DNA of 64,000 nt from Lewinellaceae bacterium (lineage in GTDB: Bacteria > Bacteroidota > Bacteroidia > Chitinophagales > Saprospiraceae), in contig JACJYQ010000004.1 in NCBI GenBank assembly GCA_020636025.1, positions 62,001-126,000 on the forward strand, read 5' to 3'. Positions 16,987-27,134 of this stretch are shown here, one piece after another. Under the pieces are notes generated by a model. That model searched no databases. It was not told the origin of the DNA and worked only from the letters and a program-made list of their open reading frames with translations. The translations under genes and the position numbers were made by a program. Numbering within the stretch: the stretch's first letter is position 1; each line of letters starts with the position of its first letter.

Positions 16987-17832
16987 ATGTACCCTTTGGT
17001 TAAAAGCATTTCCCTGTTTCTTGTATTGTTTGGATTGTCGCTTGAATCAAGCGCCTGTGTAGACAGTGTATGGTATCAAATTGATACGGTTCGTTGCAAT
17101 GGCTCTCGCGATGGCGGAATCATGGTTACCAAGGTGTTTGGAGGTCAGGAGCCCTATTACTTTTCCATTGACGGCCAATCATTTAGTACAAATCCAAGTT
17201 TCGACCATTTGTGGACTGGCGCTTATACTTTGAGCGTCAGAGATGGTTCTGGATGTGTTACCACCTTATCAGTCAATGTCCCCGAGCCTGATGAAATGAC
17301 TGTTTGGATAAAAGCTTCTGATACAAGTATAATTGCCGGCAAGGAATTGATATTAAGGGCTATTATTTACCCGGAAAACACCGTAGTAAAATCCGTAAAA
17401 TGGAGCCCTGAGGAGCTTTTTCCCAAACAAGACATCACCATCCAGAAAATAAGTATTTCGAAGCCCCGGATAATAACTGTTGAAGTAAGCAACATCAATA
17501 ATTGCAAAGCGAGTGACCAGGTAAAAATAAGTCTGGACCCAGTAAACATTTATTTCCCAAATGCCATCAGACCAGGCTCTGAAGACAATGCATCTTTCAC
17601 TGTGTATTCGGGGGAAGGCGTTCAAAAAGTCAGTTCACTGACCATTTATGGGCGTAATGGCGCCACCTTATTCGATAAGCATAATTTCCCCCCCAATGAC
17701 CCTAAACTCGGTTGGAACGCACGTTTATCGGGTGAAAAAGTGCAAAGTGGCGTTTACCTTTGGGTTGCAGACCTGGAAATGCTTGATGGCACACATCAAC
17801 ATTTTGATGGAACTGTAACCGTCATAGAATGA
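16987..17832 (+). CDS. T9SS-secreted protein with SprB-type repeat and gliding-associated CTD
   Basis: A 281-residue protein with a signal peptide (residues 1 to about 23). Residues about 30-95 form one SprB-like repeat (RCNGSRDGGIMVTKVFGG, then SGCVTTLSVNVPEP). The C-terminal 90 residues match the gliding motility-associated sorting domain: FPNAIRPGSEDN, LTIYGRNGATLFD, PNDPKLGWNARLSG and GVYLWVADLE. It is therefore probably exported by T9SS and released or anchored at the cell surface. It lies just upstream of a giant protein with the same terminal domain; the pair may be functionally related. Confidence 0.8.
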   Translation: MYPLVKSISLFLVLFGLSLESSACVDSVWYQIDTVRCNGSRDGGIMVTKVFGGQEPYYFSIDGQSFSTNPSFDHLWTGAYTLSVRDGSGCVTTLSVNVPEPDEMTVWIKASDTSIIAGKELILRAIIYPENTVVKSVKWSPEELFPKQDITIQKISISKPRIITVEVSNINNCKASDQVKISLDPVNIYFPNAIRPGSEDNASFTVYSGEGVQKVSSLTIYGRNGATLFDKHNFPPNDPKLGWNARLSGEKVQSGVYLWVADLEMLDGTHQHFDGTVTVIE

Positions 17833-17955
17833 ATGTTCAATTTGCAGCCCCTTCCATTCTGTTATTAGTTTCTTAAGCTTTGGTTTTATTCCTTTTGTGA
17901 CTAGCGCCGTTTTTTGTTTAATACATTCCTTAACTCTCTTCCCTCTCCGATACCC

Positions 17956-20900
17956 ATGCGGCAATTATTTACCTTCATAATTTCAGGGTTTGTTTCCATT
18001 TCCTTGCTGAATGGTCAGGCCTGCGAATGCACCAACTGCCCTCAGTACATGCCCGATTTTTTTGTGGGCAATTTTGACATCAATATCCAGGGGGCCACAA
18101 ACCCAACTTTAGGACAAAACGGACAAGGTGTTTGTGGGGTAAATGTGCATTTTGACCACACCGCCATTTGTGACATAACTATAACCCTCACCTCTCCATC
18201 AGGGCAAACAATAACTTTAGTTGGGCCTATTGGACAGTTTTGTACCAACCAGGGCAATACCGGTACCGATTGGAACGTATCATTTGTACCCTGCGGATCA
18301 GGCGCTATGCCAGACCCCGGCTTTAGTGATCAATGGGATAACAATCAGCCATGGGGAGGGAATAACAATTACTCTGGAAGTTATTATCCATTCAGCGGCT
18401 GTTTGCAAAACTTCACAGGGCCGGTAAATGGCAACTGGACGCTCACCGTAACCGATGGACAAGCCAACGATGATGGAAATTTGTATGATTATGAAATCAT
18501 TTTCTGCGATCCCAGTGGTATAAATTGCGTTTCCTGTGAAGCTGATGGCGGCGCACTGTTACAGGGAGATGTAACAGGCTGCCAGGGCTCTTCCGACCTG
18601 GCGCTTGATCTTCCTCCAACTTACATATCACCCGCGGCTCCCCCACCCTCTGGTGAGTATTCCTATGCCTATATTATTTCGGGCAGTGGAGGTGTAATTC
18701 TCGACATCGCTTCAAGCCCTGACCTGAGTGCCTACCAACCAGGCACCTATAATGTTTGCGGATTATCCTATTATTCAGATCATCAAAATCTTTTTCCGGA
18801 TATTAATGGGGTACTTACTGTAACTCAACTCGCCAATCAGCTGATTTCAAATACACCGCCATTTTGCGGCAATGTTTCCTCTGATTGTGTAAATGTGATC
18901 ATCCACCCAATACCACCGGATGAAGAAGAAACTGCCGAAGTATGTGCTCCGAATTGCTATGAATTTCAGGGACAATTTTTCTGTCAAACAGGTGATTTTT
19001 TCATCGACCAAACAGATGCGAATGGCTGTCATTACAATGCCATTTTGCACCTAACTGTTAATACTCCATCATTTCACACGGTAAATGAGACGGTTTGCGC
19101 AGGTTCATGTTCAAGCAATCCTGCATTCCCGGGTGCCTGCGATGCCGGTCTTTATCAAACAATTTTGCTAAATGAACAGGGTTGCGATAGCCTGTTGAAC
19201 CTGAACCTGGTCATTTTAGAGGCCGAATCGGTCATTCAACCACCACCCATGATTTCCTGCGGCCAACCCAGCATTGTCGTGTCAGGGCAAGGTTCAACCA
19301 CCGGAGCTGGAGTATCTTACGAGTGGCTAGCCAGCAATGGTGGTGTCATAGTTGGCCCCACAAATAATATTGATGTAACCGTTTCATCCGCAGGCGATTA
19401 TAGTCTGGTAGTGTGCAGAAGCATTGGTGGCGTATCTTGTTGTGACACTTCTATAACAGTGGTTAGTTCGAGCAGTAATCTTCCGAACGTCCCGGCGATA
19501 ACAGGGGATACAGTTATTTGTCAGGGAGTTGACCAAATTTATTCAGTAAACCCTGATTCTTTGATTTCTTCTTTTACCTGGACAGTCCCTGTAGGAGTTG
19601 ACATAATAAGTGGGCAGGGAGACACTTCAATCGTTATTCAATGGAACACCAATTCAGGGGGTGACATTTGCGTCACAGCCAACAATACCTGTGGTTCAAG
19701 CCAACCAACTTGCCTCAGCATAATACCATCAACAGTTCCTTCACTGCCGGTTATAACTGGCGATTCAACAGTTTGTATGGATTCGCTCAGCATTTATCTT
19801 GTCGACAGTATCTCCGGAGCAATAATGCTTGATTGGGTTATCACGGGAGGAAGTTTGCTGAACAATAATGGGAATGATACCATTTCAGTTGTTTGGGATA
19901 GCCTGCAAAGTATTGGAACAGTTTGTGTTGCAGCTCAAAACCAGTGTGGTACCGGTATGCAAAATTGCCTGATGGTAAATATTGGCACGGTGCCTCAAGC
20001 AGGCCTGATAAACGGAGACAGTACTGTTTGCAGCGGCGATACAAGCAGCTACAGCATCGGCCTATTAGCATCGGCCAGTGGCTATAACTGGTCAGTTCCA
20101 CCGGGGGCAAGTGTTGTTTCCGGGCAGGATAGCACCATACTGACGGTAGTGTGGTCAAGCGGTTCTGGTGGAATGTTATGTGTGAGTGCATCAAATGACT
20201 GTGGAGCAGGCACGGAAAGCTGTTTAAATGTTCAGGTTTTTGATCAACCAAATGCATTTGCAGGTGTAGATACCGCTACATGTGGGAATGGTCTCCAATT
20301 AACGGCCATACCATCTGTTTTGGGAAGCTCTGGAAACTGGGTGTGGCTATCAGGACCAGATTCCATTTCAATTCAAAATGATACTGTTCCGGCCTTACAA
20401 TTATTAGTGGATAGTTTGGGCGTTTACCAGTTCCAGTGGACTGAAACCAATGGTATTTGCCAGGATGCAGACTCAGTTCAAATCATCTTTAATGAAGAGC
20501 CTTTTGAAACAGGAATTCTAGAGACATGTGATGGCACGAATCAAAACTATACCATTTCATTTACCATATCCGGCGGAACAACTCCATTTACTGTGGCAGG
20601 CGGAACAGTTACCAACAACACTTTTGTATCCAATCCTATTCCAAATGGACAAGCTTATTCATTCACCATTTTTGATTCTTTAAACTGCCAGTCGCAGGAA
20701 ATTACTGGTGTGTTCAATTGCAATTGCGCTACAGACGCAGGAAGCATGAATGCCCAATTGCTTTCTGCCTGTTTAGGAGATTCTGTCATTGCCCAAACTG
20801 CCCAGGGCGCGAATCTTGATTCGGATGACATTGGTGCGTTTGTATTACATAGTAACCCAGGCACCTTGCTTGGGACCATCTTTGATGAAAACAGCAGTGG

Positions 20901-23900
20901 AATATTCGGATTACAAAATGGCATGAGCACAGGGGTGACTTACTATATATCCTTTGTGGTGGGCAATAATATGAACGGATTGCCCGATTTAAGTGACCCT
21001 TGTTTATCCGTGGCAGCTGGTCAACCAGTTGTATTTCAGGCGATTCCAAGTCCGGATGCCGGGATTGATGTTACAGGTTGTGGACTATCACTTCAACTTA
21101 ACGGAACTCCACAGACTGGTTCTGTACTCTGGTCGGTTGTTGGCATACCCCCAAATGGCATGCTCACCATCACAGATCCTCAAAACCCGGGATCATCCAT
21201 AGTCTCAAATGTATTTGGACAATATACGCTTGAATATGAGGTGACTGAAAATGGTTGTACCGGATATGATTCAGTCAGCGTTGAATTTCTTGCGCCACCC
21301 AATGCTTCGGCACCAATGTATACCTGTGACGGTGCAAATCAGAATTATACCGTGAGCTTTGACATTACATCGGGGCTTGCGCCATTTACGGTAAATGGAG
21401 TACCCGTGTCCGGAAGTACATTTACTTCTCTTCCAATTCCAAGTGGCGGCAGTTACAGTTTCGTGGTTACTGATGCTAACGGATGTGCTGGTCCGGAAAT
21501 AAGCGACTCATATTCATGTGGTTGCGCTACAAATGCGGGACAAGTTAGTCAGAACACCCTTATTCTTTGTCAGTCAGATTCTGCCGTTGTTCAACTCCTC
21601 GGCGGACAAAATCTGGATTCGGATGATGTATTGGCTTATGTATTGCACACTGGATCCGGTTCTGTGCTCGGAACCATCCTGGCACAAAGCCTGAACGGAA
21701 AATTTGGATATTGGGTCAGCCTGAATTTTGACAGCACCTATTACATTTCCGCGGTTGCAGGCAACAACCTGAATGGTTTTCCCGACCTGAATGACCCTTG
21801 TCTTTCTGTTTCTGTCGGTCAACCTGTGGTATTTGTACAAAACCCTGTTCCAAATGCCGGTGATGATTTTGTCGTATGCGGATTGACTGCAGACATGCCT
21901 GCCAAAGCAAATCCATTTGCCGGCACCTGGACGCAAATCTCCGGCCCGGCAACCGCTACGTTCTCCAATGTCACAAATCCAAAGTCTATGATCACAGCGC
22001 CGGTTGCCGGTGTCTATTTTTTCCGCTGGACGCTCGTGAATGGTATTTGCACTGCTAGCGACGATATCAAAGTGACATTTTTGAATGAACCTGAAGTATT
22101 GAACGTAACACCAGTTTGTAACGGAACAAACACTGGATATGTATTGACATTCGTCGTCAACAATGGAGCAGGCCCCTATACGGTCACTGGAATAAATGGC
22201 AGTTTTAATGGTAATATTTTCACATCGGTGGAACTGCCAAACAACAGCAATTATTCATTTTTGGTAAAAGATAATTTTGGTTGTCAGTCTGAAATTTCAG
22301 CTGGAAACCACATTTGTAATTGTACCACATTTGCCGGGACAATGGATACTACTCCTCTGATTCTTTGTGCTGATGCGATGGCAACGGCCATCTGGAACAG
22401 TGATGGAGTTTCAGATGCAGACGATGGAATCAGTTTTGTGTTGCATGACTCCTCTGCTGATAGCCTGGGAACTGTATTTGCCACAAACAATCAACCTGTA
22501 TTTAGTTTTGGTCCGGGTCTTCAAACTGGCATTACGTATTATATTTCTGCCATTGCTGGAAATGATTTGGCTGGCAATATAGACCTGGGTGATCCTTGTC
22601 TCAGTATTTCTCCGGGCACGCCGGTTCAATGGCAAGCACTTCCTCAATCTGTTATTTCGGGAGACGCAACCATTTGTAACGGCAGCAGTACAGTGCTTAC
22701 CATAAACAGTACCGGTCAGTTTCCATTGAACCTCGATTACAACGATGGCTCCGGTTTGCCAGCGCAATTGACCATAAACGATCCGCTACCCATTACAATT
22801 TCGGTTTCACCGACTACCACATCCACCTATTCATTGATTGGTGTAAGTGAGTCTGGCATCCCAGGTTGTTCGGCAACACTTAATTCAAGCGTTACAGTTG
22901 TTGTAAATCAACCGGTTAATGCCGGGATGGCTGGATTGCCCGAAGAACTATGTGCGGGGATGAATGAAAGCATTGTACTGAATAACCTCATCATCGGAGA
23001 GGATGCTGGAGGCACTTGGAGTGAATCATCTGTAATTCCTTCTGGTTCCGGGGCATTCAATCCAAATGCCGGCACTTTCATTACCACCGGGCAGTTACCA
23101 GGCACCTATACTTTTGAATACATGATTGAGGCAAATCTGCCTTGTCCGGATGAGACCAGTACAGCTACCATACATATTTTACAAACCCCACAGGCAGATG
23201 CCGGGTTGGATCAATTGATCAATTGCCACCAGGACTCTGCCTTATTGGGTGGACCAGGTACCACTGCAGGACCCGGAATTGAATATATGTGGGAAATTAA
23301 TGGTCAAATCATCGATAGCAGCATACAAGTGTATGTCACCGAAAGTGGTAATTATCTTTTGAATGTGACGAATGAGTTGGGCTGCAGCTCCCAGGATGGC
23401 GTAATTGTAACAGTTGATACTGATATTCCCACAGCAGATTTAATTGCCGTAAATCATGTTGATTGTTTTGGCGAGGAAGAAGGAAGTATATCCATTGAAT
23501 CAATCAACAGCAATCATCCGCCGGTTCTGTTTTCCCTAAATGGGGGCTCATTCACTGGCAACAACCGTTTTTCCAATCTTGCAGCGGGTGATTATGAAGT
23601 TGTTTTGATGGATGATAACGGTTGCGACTGGAGTACGGGTACCATTACCATTACGGAACCTCCTTTGCTATCAGCCGATCTGGGTTCAGATATTGAAATA
23701 ACCTTTGGTGACTCTGTTATACTTCAAGCCGTTACATCCATTCCTTTTTCAGAATTGTCGGAGATTAACTGGAACCCGCTTTTTGATCCATTCAACGCGC
23801 AAACACTGACTCAACGCTTCTTACCATTTGCCTCCACTTATGTTACACTTACGGTTCTCGATTCAAATGGATGTGAGGCTACATCCAGGGTATTGGTTAA

Positions 23901-24204
23901 GGTTGCCAAACCAGAGCAGGTGTACATTGCCAATGTTATAAAACCAGGTAGTCTTGACAATGACCGACTTACGATTTTTGCCGGTCCGGGTGTAGAGGAG
24001 ATTGAGACATTTCAAATATTCGACAGATGGGGTGAACAAGTGTTTTCCGTGTCAAATTTCCAGCCCAATGATCCATCTAATGGTTGGGATGGTAGTTTCC
24101 GAGGTGATCCTGTTGCTCCGGCAGTGTTTGTTTACTTTGCCCGGGTGAGGTATATAAACGGACAAGTGGAAACGATAAAAGGTGATGTCACGGTGCTACG
24201 ATAA
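17956..24204 (+). CDS. Giant T9SS-secreted adhesin-like protein
   Basis: 2,082 residues from ATG 17956 (signal peptide MRQLFTFIISGFVSISLLNG). Domains in order: a P/Homo B-type jelly-roll (about 35-195), cysteine-rich segments, three PKD/Ig-like units of about 85 residues (about 515-775, each opening with ITGDTVIC, ITGDSTVC or INGDSTVC), then three copies of a module of about 265 residues that start near residues 857, 1124 and 1387 and share NCATxAG, LDSDD and LSDPCLSV-like blocks. An SprB-like segment (about 1825-1915) and the gliding-associated CTD (last 95 residues; FDRWGEQVFSV, GWDGSFRG) follow. A surface adhesin is likely. Confidence 0.85.
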   Translation: MRQLFTFIISGFVSISLLNGQACECTNCPQYMPDFFVGNFDINIQGATNPTLGQNGQGVCGVNVHFDHTAICDITITLTSPSGQTITLVGPIGQFCTNQGNTGTDWNVSFVPCGSGAMPDPGFSDQWDNNQPWGGNNNYSGSYYPFSGCLQNFTGPVNGNWTLTVTDGQANDDGNLYDYEIIFCDPSGINCVSCEADGGALLQGDVTGCQGSSDLALDLPPTYISPAAPPPSGEYSYAYIISGSGGVILDIASSPDLSAYQPGTYNVCGLSYYSDHQNLFPDINGVLTVTQLANQLISNTPPFCGNVSSDCVNVIIHPIPPDEEETAEVCAPNCYEFQGQFFCQTGDFFIDQTDANGCHYNAILHLTVNTPSFHTVNETVCAGSCSSNPAFPGACDAGLYQTILLNEQGCDSLLNLNLVILEAESVIQPPPMISCGQPSIVVSGQGSTTGAGVSYEWLASNGGVIVGPTNNIDVTVSSAGDYSLVVCRSIGGVSCCDTSITVVSSSSNLPNVPAITGDTVICQGVDQIYSVNPDSLISSFTWTVPVGVDIISGQGDTSIVIQWNTNSGGDICVTANNTCGSSQPTCLSIIPSTVPSLPVITGDSTVCMDSLSIYLVDSISGAIMLDWVITGGSLLNNNGNDTISVVWDSLQSIGTVCVAAQNQCGTGMQNCLMVNIGTVPQAGLINGDSTVCSGDTSSYSIGLLASASGYNWSVPPGASVVSGQDSTILTVVWSSGSGGMLCVSASNDCGAGTESCLNVQVFDQPNAFAGVDTATCGNGLQLTAIPSVLGSSGNWVWLSGPDSISIQNDTVPALQLLVDSLGVYQFQWTETNGICQDADSVQIIFNEEPFETGILETCDGTNQNYTISFTISGGTTPFTVAGGTVTNNTFVSNPIPNGQAYSFTIFDSLNCQSQEITGVFNCNCATDAGSMNAQLLSACLGDSVIAQTAQGANLDSDDIGAFVLHSNPGTLLGTIFDENSSGIFGLQNGMSTGVTYYISFVVGNNMNGLPDLSDPCLSVAAGQPVVFQAIPSPDAGIDVTGCGLSLQLNGTPQTGSVLWSVVGIPPNGMLTITDPQNPGSSIVSNVFGQYTLEYEVTENGCTGYDSVSVEFLAPPNASAPMYTCDGANQNYTVSFDITSGLAPFTVNGVPVSGSTFTSLPIPSGGSYSFVVTDANGCAGPEISDSYSCGCATNAGQVSQNTLILCQSDSAVVQLLGGQNLDSDDVLAYVLHTGSGSVLGTILAQSLNGKFGYWVSLNFDSTYYISAVAGNNLNGFPDLNDPCLSVSVGQPVVFVQNPVPNAGDDFVVCGLTADMPAKANPFAGTWTQISGPATATFSNVTNPKSMITAPVAGVYFFRWTLVNGICTASDDIKVTFLNEPEVLNVTPVCNGTNTGYVLTFVVNNGAGPYTVTGINGSFNGNIFTSVELPNNSNYSFLVKDNFGCQSEISAGNHICNCTTFAGTMDTTPLILCADAMATAIWNSDGVSDADDGISFVLHDSSADSLGTVFATNNQPVFSFGPGLQTGITYYISAIAGNDLAGNIDLGDPCLSISPGTPVQWQALPQSVISGDATICNGSSTVLTINSTGQFPLNLDYNDGSGLPAQLTINDPLPITISVSPTTTSTYSLIGVSESGIPGCSATLNSSVTVVVNQPVNAGMAGLPEELCAGMNESIVLNNLIIGEDAGGTWSESSVIPSGSGAFNPNAGTFITTGQLPGTYTFEYMIEANLPCPDETSTATIHILQTPQADAGLDQLINCHQDSALLGGPGTTAGPGIEYMWEINGQIIDSSIQVYVTESGNYLLNVTNELGCSSQDGVIVTVDTDIPTADLIAVNHVDCFGEEEGSISIESINSNHPPVLFSLNGGSFTGNNRFSNLAAGDYEVVLMDDNGCDWSTGTITITEPPLLSADLGSDIEITFGDSVILQAVTSIPFSELSEINWNPLFDPFNAQTLTQRFLPFASTYVTLTVLDSNGCEATSRVLVKVAKPEQVYIANVIKPGSLDNDRLTIFAGPGVEEIETFQIFDRWGEQVFSVSNFQPNDPSNGWDGSFRGDPVAPAVFVYFARVRYINGQVETIKGDVTVLR

Positions 24205-24217
24205 GGTCAGGCCAAAA

Positions 24218-24258
24218 TAGAAAAGCGCGACCGGAACACTTTGTTCCGACCGCGCCTA
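24218..24258. terminator. Imperfect hairpin between convergent genes
   Basis: GCGCGACCGGAACA and TGTTCCGACCGCGC pair apart from two central positions, with loop CTT. It sits between the giant adhesin and the PorT-like gene. Confidence 0.5.
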
Positions 24259-24276
24259 CTAAGCCAATGAAGCAGA

Positions 24277-24903
24277 TCATTTGATTAGCGCAATGTTCAC
24301 ACCAAGGATTAAACGGGAAGGTGTGTTGCTAAAGTTATATTTATCGCCAAAGAAGGTGATATGGTCACCCTGTTTGGTAAAGTTGCCTTCATAGCGGGCA
24401 TCGATTGAAAATCGTCCAAAGGCTATATTCAATCCGGTTTGGTAACCCCAGGTCATTTCCTTGAATTTCGCTTTATACCCTTGAATATCAGTTAATTCGG
24501 AAGCCGAATTGATGAAATAATGCCCGACCGGGCCACCCTGAAACCGAATTGGACCAAGCTTAAAGCCAACAAGGATGGGCATGTCCATAAAGTTGTATCG
24601 TTCGTTTTTGATGACGTCCACAAAGCTGGATTCTCCGATCTTATAGTCAGCCTTATTTGAATTGAAGATAAATTCAGGCTGAATAAAAATCCGATTACCA
24701 AAACGGAAGTATGCACCAAACTGGGTCCCAAATTCTTTTTGGTTTACCCCAAATTGGAAGGATGTATCACCGGTGCCTACAAAAATGTCACTTGGTTTAT
24801 TTACCTGGGTGTTAAGACCACCTTTTAAGCCAAAAGAAAAGAATTGCGCCTGGGCAGACTGAAAAGCAATTAAAAGCAATGAAGCAACAAGCAGATTTTT
24901 CAT
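24277..24903 (-). CDS. PorT-like outer membrane beta-barrel protein
   Basis: A 208-residue protein with a signal peptide ending AQAQF near residue 20. Alternating aromatic and polar strands follow (FFSFGLKGGLNTQ, GTQFGAYFRFGNRIFIQPEFIF, WGYQTGLNIAFGRFSIDARYEG, SRLILGVNIALIK), the pattern of the PorT/OmpA-like eight-stranded barrel family in Bacteroidota. The role of this paralogue is unknown. True PorT is part of T9SS, but many paralogues are not, so no symbol is given. Confidence 0.8.
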   Translation of the reverse strand: MKNLLVASLLLIAFQSAQAQFFSFGLKGGLNTQVNKPSDIFVGTGDTSFQFGVNQKEFGTQFGAYFRFGNRIFIQPEFIFNSNKADYKIGESSFVDVIKNERYNFMDMPILVGFKLGPIRFQGGPVGHYFINSASELTDIQGYKAKFKEMTWGYQTGLNIAFGRFSIDARYEGNFTKQGDHITFFGDKYNFSNTPSRLILGVNIALIK

Positions 24904-25030
24904 AACAGATAGTTGTGGTTGTTTTGAGGTTTAAACGAGAGGCTGCTAGCCTTGGTGTTTTCATAAGCCAATTACAAAGGTTTTTAACCCAACCCTAACA
25001 GGCCCTGTTAAGCAATACTTTCCAATGGGC

Positions 25031-25038
25031 TATATTTG
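25031..25038 (+). promoter_or_regulatory. -7 promoter box TATATTTG of engB
   Basis: Exact TAnnTTTG match, 36 bp before the engB ATG at 25075. The TTG inside it should not be used as the start codon. Confidence 0.45.
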
Positions 25039-25074
25039 TCGCCCATTCTGACGCTAAATCGTAAAGTCCCCAAT

Positions 25075-25671
25075 ATGGAAATTACCAGTGCTGAATTTGT
25101 TTGTTCATACCCCAGAGTAAGCGACTGCCCACCCGGCGGCCCTCCCGAATTTGCTTTCATAGGAAGATCCAATGTGGGTAAATCCTCCCTGATCAACATG
25201 TTGACTAACCGGAAAAGCCTGGCCAAAGTCTCCGGGACGCCTGGTAAAACCCGTTTGTTGAATTTCTTTCTCATCAACAACAATTGGCACCTGGTAGACT
25301 TGCCTGGTTACGGTTTTGCCAAGATTTCCAAAAAAGGACAGGATCAGTTGGCCAGGATGATTGATGGGTATTTGCTAAAAAGGGAAGAATTGGTGATGGC
25401 TTTTGTGTTGGTGGACTCGAGTATTCCACCGACACAAACTGATCTGAAGTTCATCAATTTTCTTGGTGAAATTGGTTTGCCTTTCACCATATTGTTTACA
25501 AAGGCCGACAGGGTGAGCAAAACAAAACTGGAAGAAAACACCACTGCGTTTATGAATGCCTTGTCTGAAACATGGGAGGAATTGCCACCCTATATGATTA
25601 CCTCTTCCGCACACACCATCGGACGTGATGAGGTATTGAATTACATTGAGAAAGTTATGAAACGCCTTTAA
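25075..25671 (+). CDS. engB: Ribosome biogenesis GTPase EngB (YsxC/YihA)
   Basis: A 198-residue GTPase with all G motifs: G1 GRSNVGKSS (about 30-38), G2 around SGTPGKTR, G3 DLPGYG (about 82-87), G4 TKAD (about 153-156) and G5 TSSAHTIG. EngB binds and hydrolyses GTP during assembly of the large ribosomal subunit. The start at 25075 fits the normal N-terminal length; an in-frame TTG at 25036 lies in the promoter box. It is convergent with the lipoprotein gene downstream. Confidence 0.95.
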   Translation: MEITSAEFVCSYPRVSDCPPGGPPEFAFIGRSNVGKSSLINMLTNRKSLAKVSGTPGKTRLLNFFLINNNWHLVDLPGYGFAKISKKGQDQLARMIDGYLLKREELVMAFVLVDSSIPPTQTDLKFINFLGEIGLPFTILFTKADRVSKTKLEENTTAFMNALSETWEELPPYMITSSAHTIGRDEVLNYIEKVMKRL

Positions 25672-25708
25672 GAGCGGGTGCTGGCGGAAATTTTCAAGTA
25701 CATGCTGA

Positions 25709-27091
25709 TCAACGATCCACTGGCTGATAACCATACTGACCGTATTTCAAAATGTGAACACGGGTGTTTTCCAGGTAATCAGGCTTGTTAAATGAGTCGT
25801 CAACAGATTGTGTGTTGAAAATTTTGGAGAAAGTAAAGATGCCGTGGAAACTCTTGAATGTCTCTATATCCAAATTTTCCGGAAATGAAAGTCCGTATTT
25901 ACCCAGCATTTTCAGCGTAAACATGGTTGCATCATACCCGTTAAAAGCATCTTCATTGGGTATGGTACCACTCATTTCATAAAACTTTTGCTGAAATGAC
26001 TTGATCTCCTCATTTGTATAATCCAGATAGGAAGCTGCACTGATGTGTACATTCATTTCCCTTAGGTACTCAGCGTCTATAACATCAAAATTTTGCCATT
26101 GTGGCATGCCGTAAACTTCTACTTTATTGCTTCCTTTAACAGCTTTTAGGCGCCTCAATAAAGCCATTACATAGTCCTGGCTCGTCCAGGTTGGAAGAAT
26201 AAAAACAGATGTGCGGCCTGGGCGGATATACTGTTTCAGATCAACCCTTTCAAAATTAGTGGCTGCATCCGGCATGATCAACCGTCTCAGTTGTGATGTT
26301 CCACCTTCCACATCGCCATTGGCTTTTTGGAAGTAGGCTATTCTTCCTGCTTCTTTTTCCTTGCAAATAATCGTGACGGCATCCGCCCGACTGTTTTTTT
26401 TGATGTACTTCAAAATTCCAGCACAATGCGATTCCAGAGACGGGTTTAACTGTATAAAATCCGGATTCTGTTTAGCGAGTCCTGAACTAGGAGAATCTGG
26501 AGAAACGACGATTTTGCGATTTGTTTTCGCCCATTCAGAGATCATTTCCAAATGAGAACTTCGGATTGGGCCTATAAACACATAAGAGTTTAACAGGCGA
26601 CTGTTGTTCTTGAGCAAGGCTTCGAAATCGGCGTCATTTGCCTGTGTATCCCAAACATCTACCTGAATTTCCATATTACCTTCCTCGGAGAACTGCTGAA
26701 GGGCAATTTTAGCGCCTGTATAAAATTGGAGCGCCAGGGTGCTTTTACCGGGAACGGATCCTGCAACGGCCTGTTTGGTCAGGAATGGCAAAAGGTAAGC
26801 AATATGATAATTTCCACCCTGAATTTCAGGTTTACTACCCATTCGGGAAGGATCATTGGTAATTGGCGGACGGGTGTTATCAGGTGTCCAACGGATGGTA
26901 TCCATTGGTTCAAACCGATTTGGAGCAGTTGGCTTATTGGTTTTTACAGGGCGATTCTGGGTTGTGCGCGTACCCCTTTTTGCGGGATTGCAGGCACTTA
27001 GTAGCCATATTGCAATAAGCAATAAAGGGAATAAAGTTCTGGATACCTTGTTGACAGACTTTCTGGTAATGTTCATTTTCAGGACTTGCAT
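25709..27091 (-). CDS. Lipoprotein with periplasmic binding-protein fold (Peripla_BP_6-like)
   Basis: About 460 residues. An N-terminal hydrophobic stretch ends in the lipobox LLSAC, so the mature protein is a lipoprotein. After a Pro/Thr-rich linker, residues about 95-440 follow a type 1 solute-binding fold (YHIAYLLPF, ALQFYTGAKIALQQF, YVFIGPIRSSHLEMI, FNGYDATMFTLKMLGKYG), as in amino-acid binding proteins and LpoA-like activators. No permease or ATPase gene is adjacent, so a sensing or envelope role is as likely as transport. A second ATG 15 bp downstream (MNITRKS) is an equally good start. Confidence 0.7.
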   Translation of the reverse strand: MQVLKMNITRKSVNKVSRTLFPLLLIAIWLLSACNPAKRGTRTTQNRPVKTNKPTAPNRFEPMDTIRWTPDNTRPPITNDPSRMGSKPEIQGGNYHIAYLLPFLTKQAVAGSVPGKSTLALQFYTGAKIALQQFSEEGNMEIQVDVWDTQANDADFEALLKNNSRLLNSYVFIGPIRSSHLEMISEWAKTNRKIVVSPDSPSSGLAKQNPDFIQLNPSLESHCAGILKYIKKNSRADAVTIICKEKEAGRIAYFQKANGDVEGGTSQLRRLIMPDAATNFERVDLKQYIRPGRTSVFILPTWTSQDYVMALLRRLKAVKGSNKVEVYGMPQWQNFDVIDAEYLREMNVHISAASYLDYTNEEIKSFQQKFYEMSGTIPNEDAFNGYDATMFTLKMLGKYGLSFPENLDIETFKSFHGIFTFSKIFNTQSVDDSFNKPDYLENTRVHILKYGQYGYQPVDR

Positions 27092-27134
27092 AATCTAGTG
27101 GATGTGGCAGCTGGTGTTTGCATCTAAACAGGCG

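Noticed and set aside
19841..20257. 138-codon minus-strand frame inside the giant adhesin gene
   Set aside because: It lies antisense to repeated PKD-like units, so its apparent length reflects low stop density in that frame.
25036..25074. TTG start for engB at 25036
   Set aside because: The TTG is part of the promoter box TATATTTG; ATG 25075 gives the normal EngB length.
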